A DNA stretch of 64,000 bases from Dryocosmus kuriphilus (taxonomy: Eukaryota > Arthropoda > Insecta > Hymenoptera > Cynipidae). Every line of letters starts with the position of its first letter. Positions within the stretch are counted from its first letter, which is position 1. The notes beneath the pieces were generated by a model. That model was not told where the DNA came from, made no database searches, and saw only the letters and a program-made list of their open reading frames with translations. The translations under genes and the position numbers were made by a program. Where the stretch lies: NCBI GenBank assembly GCA_038277395.1, contig CM076196.1:81471786-81535785 (forward strand), in the 5' to 3' direction. Below, piece after piece: positions 20,601 through 32,063 of this stretch.

Positions 20601-21620
20601 AAAATTTTAATTGAAATCAGGACCAAATTACTAGAAAAGTTCAATTTTTTTCTCAACATTACTGTAAGTGCTCATATAGGATTTGTGTACCGAAAAGATA
20701 TTGCCGAAATAAGACTGAAATGACAAAAAAGTTCAAAATACTTCCTGTTCCAAAAGGTTCTTTTTAAGGACAAAAGTACTAGAAAATTCCATTTTACATT
20801 TTTTTCCACTTTTAAAATTCCTGATTCATTTTGAGGCCAAACATACTAAAAAGCTTCCTATTTTTTTGCAAAATTTGGACCTATGCTCGTGAAATTCATG
20901 CTCCAAAAAGGTCCTGCTCACGTTCAACTTTTCGTTTCAGCAGGACTTTTTTAGGACAGAATTACCAGAAAAATCCCATTGAATTTTTTGCAAAATTTTT
21001 TCAATAGCCGATAGGATTTGTATTCCAAAAATGTCCTGCTGAAATAAGAACAAAGTACCAAAAAAATTCGAAATACTTCCTGCCTCAGCAGTATTATTTT
21101 GGTACATAAATAGCATGAGCGCTTGTAAGAATTTGGAAAAAAAAATAAAATGGGTCCTTCCTAATAATTTTTTCCCGACAACATTTTTACACAGCAGTAC
21201 TGCTTTTAAACATTTTTTAAACATGTCTTTGGAATTTTACAAATTTCGAGAAAGATGAAGTGAGGCTTTTCTACCAACCTTGTCCCAAAAATGTCCTTTT
21301 TTAGCAGGACGCATTTGAAGTTTTTTGGTAAGTGCTTCAGTCCAAATTCAGTAGGAATTTTTGGGAATAAAAATACTATGAATACATCTGAAAATTTTCA
21401 AAACAAATATAATGGGACTTTTCTATCACTTTTTAAAAAATAATTTTTCCTCTACAGGACTGTTTTTGAGCTTTTTTGGAAGATGAATTTTAACTTGTGA
21501 AAATTCCCAATAAAAATAAATTGGGAGCTTTCCAGTACTTTTATCTCTACTTAGATATTCAAAGAAGAAAAGTTGGTACTTTATTACTGATTTACTCATA
21601 CTGAGTACTTTAGTGGAACT
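20600..21620. repeat. Degenerate dispersed satellite, second block
   Basis: Words such as GTCCTGCTGAAAT, ATTTGTATTCCAAAAATG, AAAAGTTCCATT, GAGCGCTTGTAAGAATTT and TTTTGCAAAATTT recur at roughly 150-330 base spacing (for example 20685, 20900, 21010, 21115 and 21285). The same words occur at 12060-12720. Diverged satellite-like or transposon-derived sequence, with no gene. Confidence 0.5.
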
Positions 21621-24600
21621 TCATTCTTAATCCTAATGAATCCTAAGGTGATTTTTTATCCGGGTGTTTTGTCAAAATTAAATATTAGAAGCTAATAAAG
21701 GTAATTTTTGCATCACTTATAAACTACTTAAAACAAAATAGCCTATTGCTTTATAATTATTTAAATTTGTATGGTTGAAATTTTTTTCGTTTTATAATAT
21801 TCAAGTTCATCTCAAATATCTGGAAGTATTTCAGACTAAAAAAAGTCCAAAAGTAAAAACTGCTACAGCTCCTGAGAAAATTAATTTCTGAAATTGATCA
21901 TTTTTGTGTACTTATTTTCATTAAGTCATTTCTCAAAAAATTATGTATCGAATGGCTACTAACTAACAAAAATTACTAACTAGCAACTAAAAAATATGGG
22001 GTAAAATTCCTTTTGGACCTATTATTTTCACTTGATGAAAATAATCTCCTCTTCTCTCAATCAGAATCAGTGAGAATTTTGCATCCGATTCAATTTTATA
22101 TATCAAAAGTCTCAAAATTACCATTTTCCATGAAAATAACAGCAATTGAGGTTCATTTTTTAAAGAGATGAAGACAAAGACGAATTACTGCATAGTTATT
22201 CTCGTGAGCGATGTATACACATACGAAGCAAACTCACATCACACAACTGCGCGCAATTTCTAAATTAAACTCAAACGTTGGTTCACCATCGAGCCGAAAC
22301 TTTAACTCAATTGAGAGGGATGGACTGGAGTTGTGGAGGACGGTCTCCGAAGTTTAGCCAGAAGCCATCAACGACCCCATCGATGTTCACCAACACCGGT
22401 TATTCCATGCCTGGCTCATGAGGTTTCCGTGTAAGGTGGCTCAGACATTTGACAATGTGTTGTGTCTTCTTCAGGGACAAAGTGCCCTGTCACACTATCA
22501 ACTCCACTGGGAAAAGCTTCAACAAAGTTTGCTTAAATAGTCTAAAGTTTGTTGAGCGCTCGGTTTCGTTGCAATTGCTTTCTCGTCATCTATGAGCATC
22601 TGGTTGACATACTACAACTTCAAATAGTTGCTCCTGGAGAACACTGAAAGATACTTCAATAATTTGCTCCAATTTAGAAATTTTCTTGCATATTTCTGTG
22701 TTTTCTCTCCCCGTGGCTTGACATCAAGTAGATAACTATATTCTCCTATCTATTTTAAGTATGCCTCTTCGGCAAAAGCAATTTTATGATGCCTCTACTG
22801 AATTGGTATACATGCATGCGGATGCATAAAGTGAACAAACGAAGGAATGATGAGGTAAGACGAAAAGTGGAATGAGAAAATAGGACGAAGCGAGCGAACT
22901 CGGCTTTTCGAATTCCAAGGACGTATAAAAGAAAAGCTGCATGATTGAACTATATAATGATGGCATAACGCACGGTGAAAGAAGAGAGGAAAGATGAAGC
23001 TTCTTCAGGATGAGATTGTTAAAATAGATATGAATTGTAAAAGAAAATAGTAATAGAAGTAACTTAATTGGCTAAAAATTAATTTCAAGAGCTCAAATAA
23101 GATTTTAGATAAAATGCAGCGTACCAACGTCCAGCATAGTTTTTATAATTCCAGTTGTTCACTACTATGGTTGGAGCCTGTCAGCTTCAACTGCGAGCCG
23201 CTATAATCAAATCAAATTATACTCAGTGAGCTGTTAATCAATCAGGAAATGCTACAGTGGTTTTATTTAATTTTCTCAGTCGACGTTTCAAAGTTAAATT
23301 GCCACGCAGAGAATATTTCTTCAATGATACGGTTCGCGTTGATGCGAAAGCATCGATATATTGATAAAGCCAATAAAGAACTTCAATATTTTCGACCAAC
23401 ATGGTTTCAAACGAAACGTGGTATTTGCAATTTCATTATCCCAAATTGAAGCTAATTTTTAGAGCATTTAGAGGGTAATAAAGTGTCGTTGAAATATTCG
23501 CTTTGGAAGACTGAAGCATGCTCTAACTAACTCTCGAACTTATTAAAGAACATATTATACATTAATGAAAAAACTCCAATTAAAAATTGTAAATAAATAA
23601 GGTGAAGTTTTTAATACTTTATGCATTTTAGAATTTACATTTGCTTTGAGGTTCATATTGTAAAATATAGATATCACATACTTTTTTCTACTACCCTCGA
23701 GTTCTTTGGAGCCCATCTGACTTCTTCTTTCCCGACGTGGTTCCACTTACCTGCACTTACTTAAAGAACATTGCCACGGAGCGCACCATGCCTCTGAGAT
23801 TACGTCTCTGAGAAAGCATGGGGATCTTCGTCTTTCGAGAAAGAACAAAATTCAATTTAACTCCGAGCTTCGCGTCTACCGTTCGACACGTCTACACTTT
23901 TATAGAGTCTTTATCAAAAGTACACCTTGACGAAAGGATTTCCAGATTTAATTTCCAATATTTAATTTCCAACATTCAATTAAAAAGTTCCTCTTTAAAC
24001 AAAAGAAATATACTTAGGAAGGCCAATCGCATTATTTTATCATTTCATCTTTCTTGGATCTTCGCACTTTTATCATTCTTTCAGAATATCACTTTCCAAT
24101 TTTCAAAATCCGCTTATTCGTTTCATTGCACATAACTTTACCTGCAAGAAGTGTACTTTTTATATCAAAATAAAAATCGACCACAAGCGAGGTAGTTTCG
24201 TACAATTATAGGCCGCTGTCATTACGGTAGAAGTATTGAAGTAATGGTTACTGCTAAGCAGTAAATACAGGGATAACTAACGCACAACCTGCCAAGTTAT
24301 CGCAATTTTCAGTAAAATCCGTTGCAGCTGCAGCAAAATTTCAGCAATATCTACTGCAATACACCAGATGTGCTCCTATTACGCTGGAAGCAGTATCAAT
24401 GTCAACAAACCAGTTAAAGCCCAAAATTAAAGTCGGAGAATTAATTATACCGTCGGATTTTAAATTCACCAGTTACATACATTCAATGCCATCGACTCAT
24501 GAAAAGGAAATGTAATTTTCAATATCTCTACATTCGACAAATTGAACATAAAAAATTTATGTATCAGTTATTTATAATTCTCTATCGTAAATAAATTTTG

Positions 24601-26019
24601 AAAACTTTGTTAACATCATCTAGGCTTGATAAAAATTGCTTCAGTTTGCAGCCCCTTGCAAAATCTGTTACCACTGCCATGCTAAAAGCCTCCTGATCCT
24701 GAGGGCTTTCAGAAGAGAAAGTCGAGGATTTACTCTGCTGGAGAAATCAGGGGGAATCTGAGGAAATCAGCTGCTAGCTGAAGTGCGTAATTGAGCGTTT
24801 GCGTAAACCACCTTTTAGTCTAGAGTCTAGTATTGTTCTGGAGGCTTGTAGTTTTAAGTGGCTGTCAGCTGGAACTTGAGCGATTAGCAAGTACCTCTCG
24901 ACTCTTCGTACGATGCGCAACACTCGACTTAATGAGAGGAGAGGCCTACCAAAGCCTTACCTATCCTCCAAGTGCCACTATCGAGACCTAGGTACTTTGC
25001 ACATGCACACTCGTCCCGTTTACGCCGCCAGCCAAAACACTCTACCACCGAAAGCAATTCCTTTTCCGGTGAGAGTTACGCGAAAGGAAGATCGACAATC
25101 CGGTTGACCTGAATAGGGACAAATTTTCACTAACATGTGACATGTACTTACTTCGTAACATCCAATCCCAACCTCTCCAAATTCGCTTATCTATTCACTT
25201 ATTGAGGATCGATAGTTACGATTCTTCGAGCCAAATGCATTACTTAAAACTATAATCCGTGGAATAGCCGTTATTATCTCTCAGAGTTGCAGAACATTCG
25301 ATTAAATTGAAGGGGAAGTAAATTTATTCAGCTATTATTTTTTGATATTTATATTGGCAAGACGAAAGTGTAATTTAGTGGATTTACAAAGGTGGAATCC
25401 TTTGCAAAATAGATTATCAAGACACGAATCGAAAGATATTCCAGAAGGAGTTCCAGAATCTAGATAAGATACTTTACCCTTCTTAGAATTCGAAGTTGCG
25501 CTTCGCGTTTGGTTCAAATCATACGAGGCGAGGAATGTCGGATAAACTAAGATCCTATTCTAGTTACAGAACACGTTCTTGGACCATCCATGTTAGAGAC
25601 AGTAGAGTTGAGTAATATTGATTAGTAATTACTGCACGTAGGATCATGATGCTTCTGGATTGGCGCGGATTGCTGCTTGCTATATGGACCACTTGTTGGC
25701 GCCCAGAGGTTGTGCAGGGAAATAAAAGCCACTTGAGAATTGGAAAAATCTTTTAGTTTTAGATCTTATATGCTCTTGACCCAATCATTTACTTTAGGTT
25801 CAGATTTAATCGCAAGAAATAAGAGCCTCCCGAAATTTAGGACTTCAATCTTCGTTCCTTAATTAAATCAATGGCTATTATAATGAAATATTTTTTTAAT
25901 TACTACAATTGTAAGTATTGGTGTTGTTGAAGCTTCACTAATCAGTATTGGATATTGATCAATATTGGTTTTCACATTACTAACATCAATCATTACCACT
26001 GATCAGTGTCTTAATGCTG
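21621..26019. other. Non-coding interval
   Basis: Scattered open frames of 60-105 codons (for example 23249-23449, 23818-24135 and 24913-25107) have no motif, no paralogue in the window and no consistent splice sites. I find no repeat of note. This could be intron or intergenic DNA. Confidence 0.35.
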
Positions 26020-26076
26020 ATCATCATCGTCCACATCATCATCATTATCATCATCAAGTTCAGCATCCTCATCATC
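26020..26076 (+). repeat. Imperfect (ATC)n microsatellite
   Basis: A run of CATCATCAT triplets with interruptions (CATCATCGTCCACATCATC...). Low-complexity sequence. It makes the His-rich open frame at 25965-26150, which I do not treat as a gene. Confidence 0.8.
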
Positions 26077-26373
26077 TTTTGCTCTTTCCCGTTCATACAT
26101 TACCAAAAGAATATCAAGACACATCACCTCTGAGGTTCAACTGTTCATAAAAGTCATATGATAGTAAGGTAATAATTGGCCTGACATATTGAGGTATTAC
26201 GTGTTCGGGACCAGAAGAGCCGAAACGATGAGTCATTCTGTCGCACGGAAGCAATTTATCAGGGCTGGCGTTGTCGGCGCCGGTAAGGATGCCCGGGAAC
26301 GGGACGGGCCTCCCAAAGAAACACTTTACGAATGCAACAGGCGATATGAAACTAACTACGTACTTAGGTAGGC

Positions 26374-26571
26374 CTACGCTATACGTATCTCGGGCGCTGT
26401 AGCAACTGGTGGTTGCACTGGAACCGGCCGCGGCGTGCCGTGCTGCCGAGCCCACTTGCATCGCTCTTCGTACCGTTTGTTCTCAAATAGAGAGAAAATC
26501 CAAGGGATAAGCGAACGGCCTTGGCTACCATCCAAACCGCTTCCACTCAGTCCAAGGTATTCCGGATCCAT
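26374..26571 (-). CDS. Candidate coding exon, unknown protein (65 aa)
   Basis: The minus-strand frame from the ATG at 26569-26571 reads MDPEYLGLSGSGLDGSQGRS, then LIPWIFSLFENKRYEERCKW, then a Pro/Val-rich tail to TAG. Composition and codon use look more protein-like and GC-richer than neighbouring frames. On the same strand, TTGCAG before 26640 could be an acceptor, and ATTG/GTGAGT near 26605 is a good donor shape for a 5' leader exon. I do not recognise the family. It could be a terminal or first exon of a host gene, or chance. Confidence is low. Confidence 0.3.
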   Translation of the reverse strand: MDPEYLGLSGSGLDGSQGRSLIPWIFSLFENKRYEERCKWARQHGTPRPVPVQPPVATAPEIRIA

Positions 26572-26620
26572 CTCCTCTTGTTCGTTGTTCCATCTTCCGG
26601 ACTCACCAATGTTCACTTAA

Positions 26621-29600
26621 CGACCACTTTGTCTCTGCAACAGGCGTCTGTATCAAAACACCCTATCTCGGTTGTTTAAAATCCTGGTAATTAGAAGAGA
26701 TATCGATTATGGGGTTTCAAGAGGTTCGAAATTATAAAATGTACCAGGTCTGAAAAGGGATCGATGCAAAGGTCACTTTTAAGGTTTTCAATAATGAAGA
26801 GGGTGGAGGATGTTGTGGGGAATCCTTATCTTCAAAACGGCCTCCAGTGAGCATGAATTAATGATGCTGAAACCCTGAAAGGACCGTGCTTTGTCCGGAG
26901 AGCTACTGCAATGGCTATTCCATTTTACGTGCCTCTAGGTCGAGTCAGTGACGCATCAATAATGCACGCCCCTTAAGAAGACCCTAAACATCTCGATCAC
27001 GCATTACGATTTCCAATTCCCATCTGACCCCAAATGGCGTATCAGTGTAGAATACCTCCCTGTGGATCCACTTCTGGAAAGCAGCAGAGCTTTCATGATC
27101 AAACGGAGATTTAGCTCTAAAGATAGTGGTCCTTAGGAGGCACTCAAAGCAAATGATCCCAGAAATAAAGTAATGATAGCAAGGAGGGAAAATTTAATAC
27201 AAGAAGTGTGAAATATTACCTCATCAGATTGAATATGAGATATAAAGAAAAAACGTCCTTTTCTTGCTTCCATGAATCTGATGCTTGTGCAAAACTGACA
27301 AGATTTAAATCAGAATGCGAGCCCGAATCATTCTACAGAAAAAATCCGACGACAGCAGTTGCACAAAGGATAAACCAACCAGGAGGAAAATATACTGGAC
27401 AAATGCAGGAATAATACTCCTTCATGCTGCTATCCTGAGTAAAAGGCTCACTCGACTAGTTTCACATATGTTCCGAGTGAGATTTGCAAATACTGTTTTA
27501 GCTGGTTGGCAGGAAGTAGATGCCACAGAGGGATTACGGTGCGTCAAAGGTTTATGTATCTGCGCGGTGGAGATTTTTAGAAGTATATCAAGCATAGGTA
27601 CTTCGCCTATGAATTTACCCATGAAATCTATTTGCAGAGGTAGCGAGCATTTCATTACCTCTCGGTGATTCCGGCAAACAGCAGTTCCTCTCTGCGTAAA
27701 ATCCTTATTTACCAGCCGGATTACATCCAGCTGTTGCAAGTACCAGGTACTCGTGCTTCAGCTCTTTTGCCATCTTACGAATCCCATCCTCTGTTGAACG
27801 TCCCAGTTTCATCTCAAAAGCTCAACCTCTATGGTGAACCCCCAAAGCTCTTCAAGATCGATTGCAATGTTTGCACTAAATGAAACTCAAGGAGAATGGT
27901 TCGCTTTATACGAGCATCTCGCATGGTGGAAACGCATTGAATTTTTCAAAAGCTTGTATTCTTCTGAGGCGGTGATTGAAACGCAAAGCGAAGCAATGAT
28001 ACGTAATGTGAGAGAAAATTAGGGAAATGGAGCGCAGGAGAGTAAATTGTTTGCAGCACTTAATTCGCGATTTGATTTGGAGAGTAAATTTTAGCAAGCG
28101 AACTTGACCTACTTTTCAGTCTTGTGCGTCTGGTCTATTCCAGTGATATTTCTCAAAAATGTGTCTCGATGTTTCTACAATCCTACCTCCGAACGATAAA
28201 ACTTAAATAAACTCTTTTGTTTGTAGAGAAACTTTTCGAAATCAAGAAAACTGAAACAAGAAATTGCATCAGTCTTGTACTTATTTTGAGCTGCAAGAAG
28301 GCACGATCCTCACGTAAACCAATCCTGCTTTAAAAGATAATTTCCTCTCCCAAGAAATGTCTCCTCCATCCGAGCAAGTAATCTTCTCTGCAATCTATTT
28401 GACTACTCCCTGCAAAAGGGGCTTGAAGGGATGTGTCGGCTTAATTTATTTACCTTCAGTCAGAAACTGATTTCTATCTTTACTAAGCACATTAATTTGA
28501 TGAGTTGAAAAAACGAGATTAGAAACGGTTCTGGAATTTCTTCTTTTCTTTTATAAACAGAAATACAGAGGCTAGTATATAGATGAAATTCTAGTTGAAA
28601 AAATGAAAAAAAAGAACGAAAATTTGATTTGATTATTTATCGATCTTCATCTCAATAGCGCATCTGGTTGGTCGAATATTTAGATATAGCTGTATAGATA
28701 GGTAAAGAAGGTCCATTGGAAAGTTTCCAATGTTGGATTATTAAATTCCTTAAGACCCCATCGCGAATACCTACTCAGAGAACCGATACATTCACTGAAT
28801 ATTTCAGACAGTGAACGTTCACGAGCCCTCTGACCTGATCCGTAACCAGCGTAAACATTAATCAAAATATCGCTGCAAAGATTTCTGCGGAATGCGATAT
28901 CTTAGTAAGTCGAAACTTATTCCGCAAGTACTTATCTCGGATATTTTAAAAATTCGATATCGAACGCGAAACCAGTTAAGCTCGGTCAGATAAATATATA
29001 ATATAGTTTACACAAAAAAAATATTCTCAAACATATTCTAAAAGGTCCTTCAGAAGACACTTTGCAAAAAAGGGCAAAAGAATTCTTTAACTGGTTAATT
29101 TTGAAGATAATTTTCGACTCGTTAGTGGATTGGAAAACCGAATGAGGGAACTTTTTTCAATTTATTTGAAGATGTTGTGAACAATATTATCTTCGTTAGA
29201 TAGAAAGGGGAGAGTCGAGCCTCAAGAGGAGTGCAATCTAAGCTCGTATGTTCGAGGCAATAAGAAATATTGCTTCTTCAGGTTCTTGAACGATCTGGGG
29301 CTTATTGAAACTTAGTGGAGAAACAGAGAAATAACCCCTCTTATATCTTAGGTAATACACCCACATAGATTTTTGGCTTTCTGAGAAGTTTTTATATTCA
29401 GAAGTTTGAAGTTTAGAGATGATGTTTAAAATTTTATGAACTGCAATAATATTAGCAGTATTTTTTAAGAAGAAAATTATAAAAGGTTTTGATACTAGTC
29501 GGTATGATAAATCACTCTTTTTTATGATAAAAAATTATGGAAAATTTTATATGTAAAGAAGAATAGTAACAAAAATTCTGTACAAAAACAAAAATGATAT

Positions 29601-29879
29601 GTTTGCACAAAATGAATGAACAGCGTCATTATAAATGATTGTTATGAATGTGCCTAAGTATTTCCTTCCTCTATAATCTAATCTTCCAAATCCTCTTGAG
29701 CTGCTTATTGAGTTGTTGTAAACATTTTCAGGCTTGATAATAAATTTCATAAATTAGTAATAAATCACAGCTTTATAAGTAAATCTGAACTTTACACGAG
29801 TATATTTCTAATCTAATTAATTTTTCGGTGTTACATTTTTTCCAGTCATCTTGTCTTTAATCGTTGCCGGTCGGTTCCT
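26621..29879. other. Non-coding interval
   Basis: Opposed frames at 27315-27668 (plus, 117 codons) and 27422-27739 (minus, 105 codons) overlap. Neither has a motif I recognise. The rest holds no feature I can support. Confidence 0.3.
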
Positions 29880-29946
29880 CTTACCCCACTAAGTTATAGA
29901 GTATCGCAATCAGAGGACCTGAGTTCGATTCCCAGCGCAGAAAAAC
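29880..29946 (+). repeat. tRNA-like fragment or SINE remnant
   Basis: CAGAGGACCTGAGTTCGATTCCCAGCG contains a box B-like GAGTTCGATTC and a T-arm-like CCTGAG..TTCGATTC..CCCAG context, preceded by TAGAGTATCGCAATC. No D-arm or acceptor stem closes into a cloverleaf, so it is more likely a decayed tRNA-derived repeat than a gene. Confidence 0.4.
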
Positions 29947-30776
29947 AGAGAATATTTTTTCACAAATAATTGGGTAATGATAGTTATTATTATAAAAGAC
30001 CAGATGATCGAAAAACTGTAACATCGATGAATTAATTATTTAAATGGTCGACAACTTATAACATCAAAACAATTATAATCTAACTCCTGCCAATTTGATT
30101 CTTCCTCGTTGGAAAAAGATGTTTCAGTTCTCCTTCGTAGAATTTCCTTCTTTTTATCCGATTCTGGCTTTCGCGGTGCGATCCTAATTCTCATTCGTAG
30201 ATATTGGTTGCCCGTGAAAGTTTTTTCGCCCAGCATTAATCCGGTAAATGTTCTTACAGCCATTTAATCCCAATTTCCTTCGGCTAACCTTAAGCTTCTA
30301 CATGTACCAACATTGTGGTTGCCGCAGCTCCCCCACAAGTTGGTAAATATGCGTCACGATTTCCAGCACGACGTCATCCTCTCCTTCCGCGAGCTTTCGT
30401 ATCAACGAAATCGTGCAGACGGTGATACGAAGAACTGTCATGGTACGAGCCAGAATCGCTAAGCAATAATGTGAAACGTGCTTCGAGGCCTGAACGGAGA
30501 ATTCAGGGTCGATGAAAACAGAAGGCACCATCCAAGCCTTAGCTCTAGCCTCGTAAGTGTGAAAATAGAGGACGCGAGGCTACTGGCACATTGCCCTTGG
30601 AAAAACTCAAGGGTGAATTGACACTGTTATTCAATTTCCTGACCGGGTATCTGTGGAAAATTAATTTCATTACATGATCCGCAGAAAGCTTTATGCGATT
30701 GGCAATTCGCACTTTTTCCTCTCCTTCAGTACGCAATCGTTTATTTTGGGCAATCTTATTCGGCTTAAGAAATGTA
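29947..30776. other. Non-coding interval
   Basis: Minus-strand frames of 60-77 codons (30036-30263, 30298-30531 and 30545-30736) follow one another but have no motif. I cannot join them into a convincing gene model. Confidence 0.3.
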
Positions 30777-32063
30777 CCAGGGGTGTTAGTTCACGTTTGC
30801 CGGTTTTACTCATAGATGTCGCTAGAGGTATGTATACATTTCTATGATTTGGCATCTATGTCATATTTTTCTATGGACAATAGCCTCCAAAAATACACAA
30901 TTACTTTCTGCCAAAATAATAGCATTATAGTTGTTTACCTCAGTGAATATGTCGAGTTTCGTTACAAGTAAATCGCATTTGCGGCATTCGTTGCTTTTCT
31001 TATTTCATCAAAAGGAAAAAGCAGTTGAAGCTCATCGATTGCTGGTAGAAACTTATGGTGAACATGCTCCAGTGATTAGAACATGTGAGACATGGTTTCG
31101 TCAATTTAAAAGTGGAGATTTCGATTTAACAGACAATGAACATCCTGGTGCAGCAAAAAAGTTCGAAGACGAGGAATTGCAGGCGTTATTGGATGAAAAC
31201 CCAACCCAATCGCAACAACAATTGGCACAAACACTAAATGTGACCCGAGGAGCAATTTGCCAACGTTTAAAAGCCATGGGAAAAATCCAAAAGTATGGAA
31301 AATGGGTACCACACCAACTGAACGATAGACAAATGGAAAATCGAAAAACCATTTCTGAAATTCTGCTTCAACGGTTCGAAAGGAAATCTTTTCTGCATCG
31401 AATTGTCACGGGGGATGAAAAATGGATTTATATCGAGAACCCGAAGCGGAAAAAATCATGGCTTTCACCTGGCGAAGTCGGCCCATCGACTCCAAGGCCA
31501 AATCGCTTTGGCCGTAAGACAATGCTCTGTGTTTGGTGGGACCAGTGTGGTGTGGTGTACTTCGAGTTATTAAAACCTGGTGAGACGGTGAATGCGGATC
31601 GCTACCGACAACAAATTATCAATTTGAATCATGCGTTGATCGAAAAACGGCCGGAATGGGCCCGAAAACATGGCAAAGTTATCCTATAACATGACAGCGC
31701 ACCGTCTCATACCGCTAAACTGGTGAAGAACACATTACAAACATTGAATTGGGAAATATTATCCACCCGCCGTACTCTCCAGATCTCGCCCCGTCCGGCT
31801 ACCACCTTTTCGCATCAATGGGACACTCACTCGCAGAGCAGCGCTTCGCCAATTTTGAAGAAGTCGAAAAATGGCTCGTCGAATGGTTTGCCTCGAAAGA
31901 GAAAAAGTTTTTTTGGAATGGTATCCATGATTTGCCTGAAAGATGGGCAAAATGTGTACAATCCAATGGTCAATACTTTGAATAAAAAATTTTTTAGATT
32001 CCCTTGAGAATTAAGTGTTTTCTTTATTGAAAAAAGCCGGCAAACTTCAACTAACACCCCTTG
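30777..32063 (+). mobile_element. mariner element (1,287 bp), Mos1-like group
   Basis: The ends start CCAGGGGTGTTAGTTCACGT and, on the other strand, CAAGGGGTGTTAGTTGAAGT. Both continue GTTTGCCGG and are flanked by TA at 30775-30776 and 32064-32065. The interior encodes a mariner transposase on the plus strand that is broken (next entry). The motif spellings resemble the mauritiana subfamily from which Mos1 comes. That subfamily call is from memory of the motifs. Confidence 0.94.
30949..31985 (+). pseudogene. mariner transposase, inactivated
   Basis: ATG at 30949. The N-terminal HTH region (WFRQFKSGDFDLTDNEHPG; NPTQSQQQLAQTLNVTRGAI) is followed by WVPHQL and the first catalytic Asp in VTGDEKWIYIEN. 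CAA-to-TAA gives a stop at 31687, just before HDSAPSHTAKLVKNTL with the second Asp. A one-base frame change after NWEIL is needed to reach HPPYSPDLAPSGYHLFASMGH and the C-terminus at 31985. The last motif reads PSG where mariners have PSD, so the third catalytic Asp of the D,D34D triad is replaced by Gly. It therefore has three independent disabling changes. Length, about 345 codons when joined, is normal for the family. Confidence 0.94.

Noticed and set aside
27422..27739. 105-codon minus-strand frame
   Set aside because: It is fully overlapped by an equally long plus-strand frame, and neither shows a family signature.
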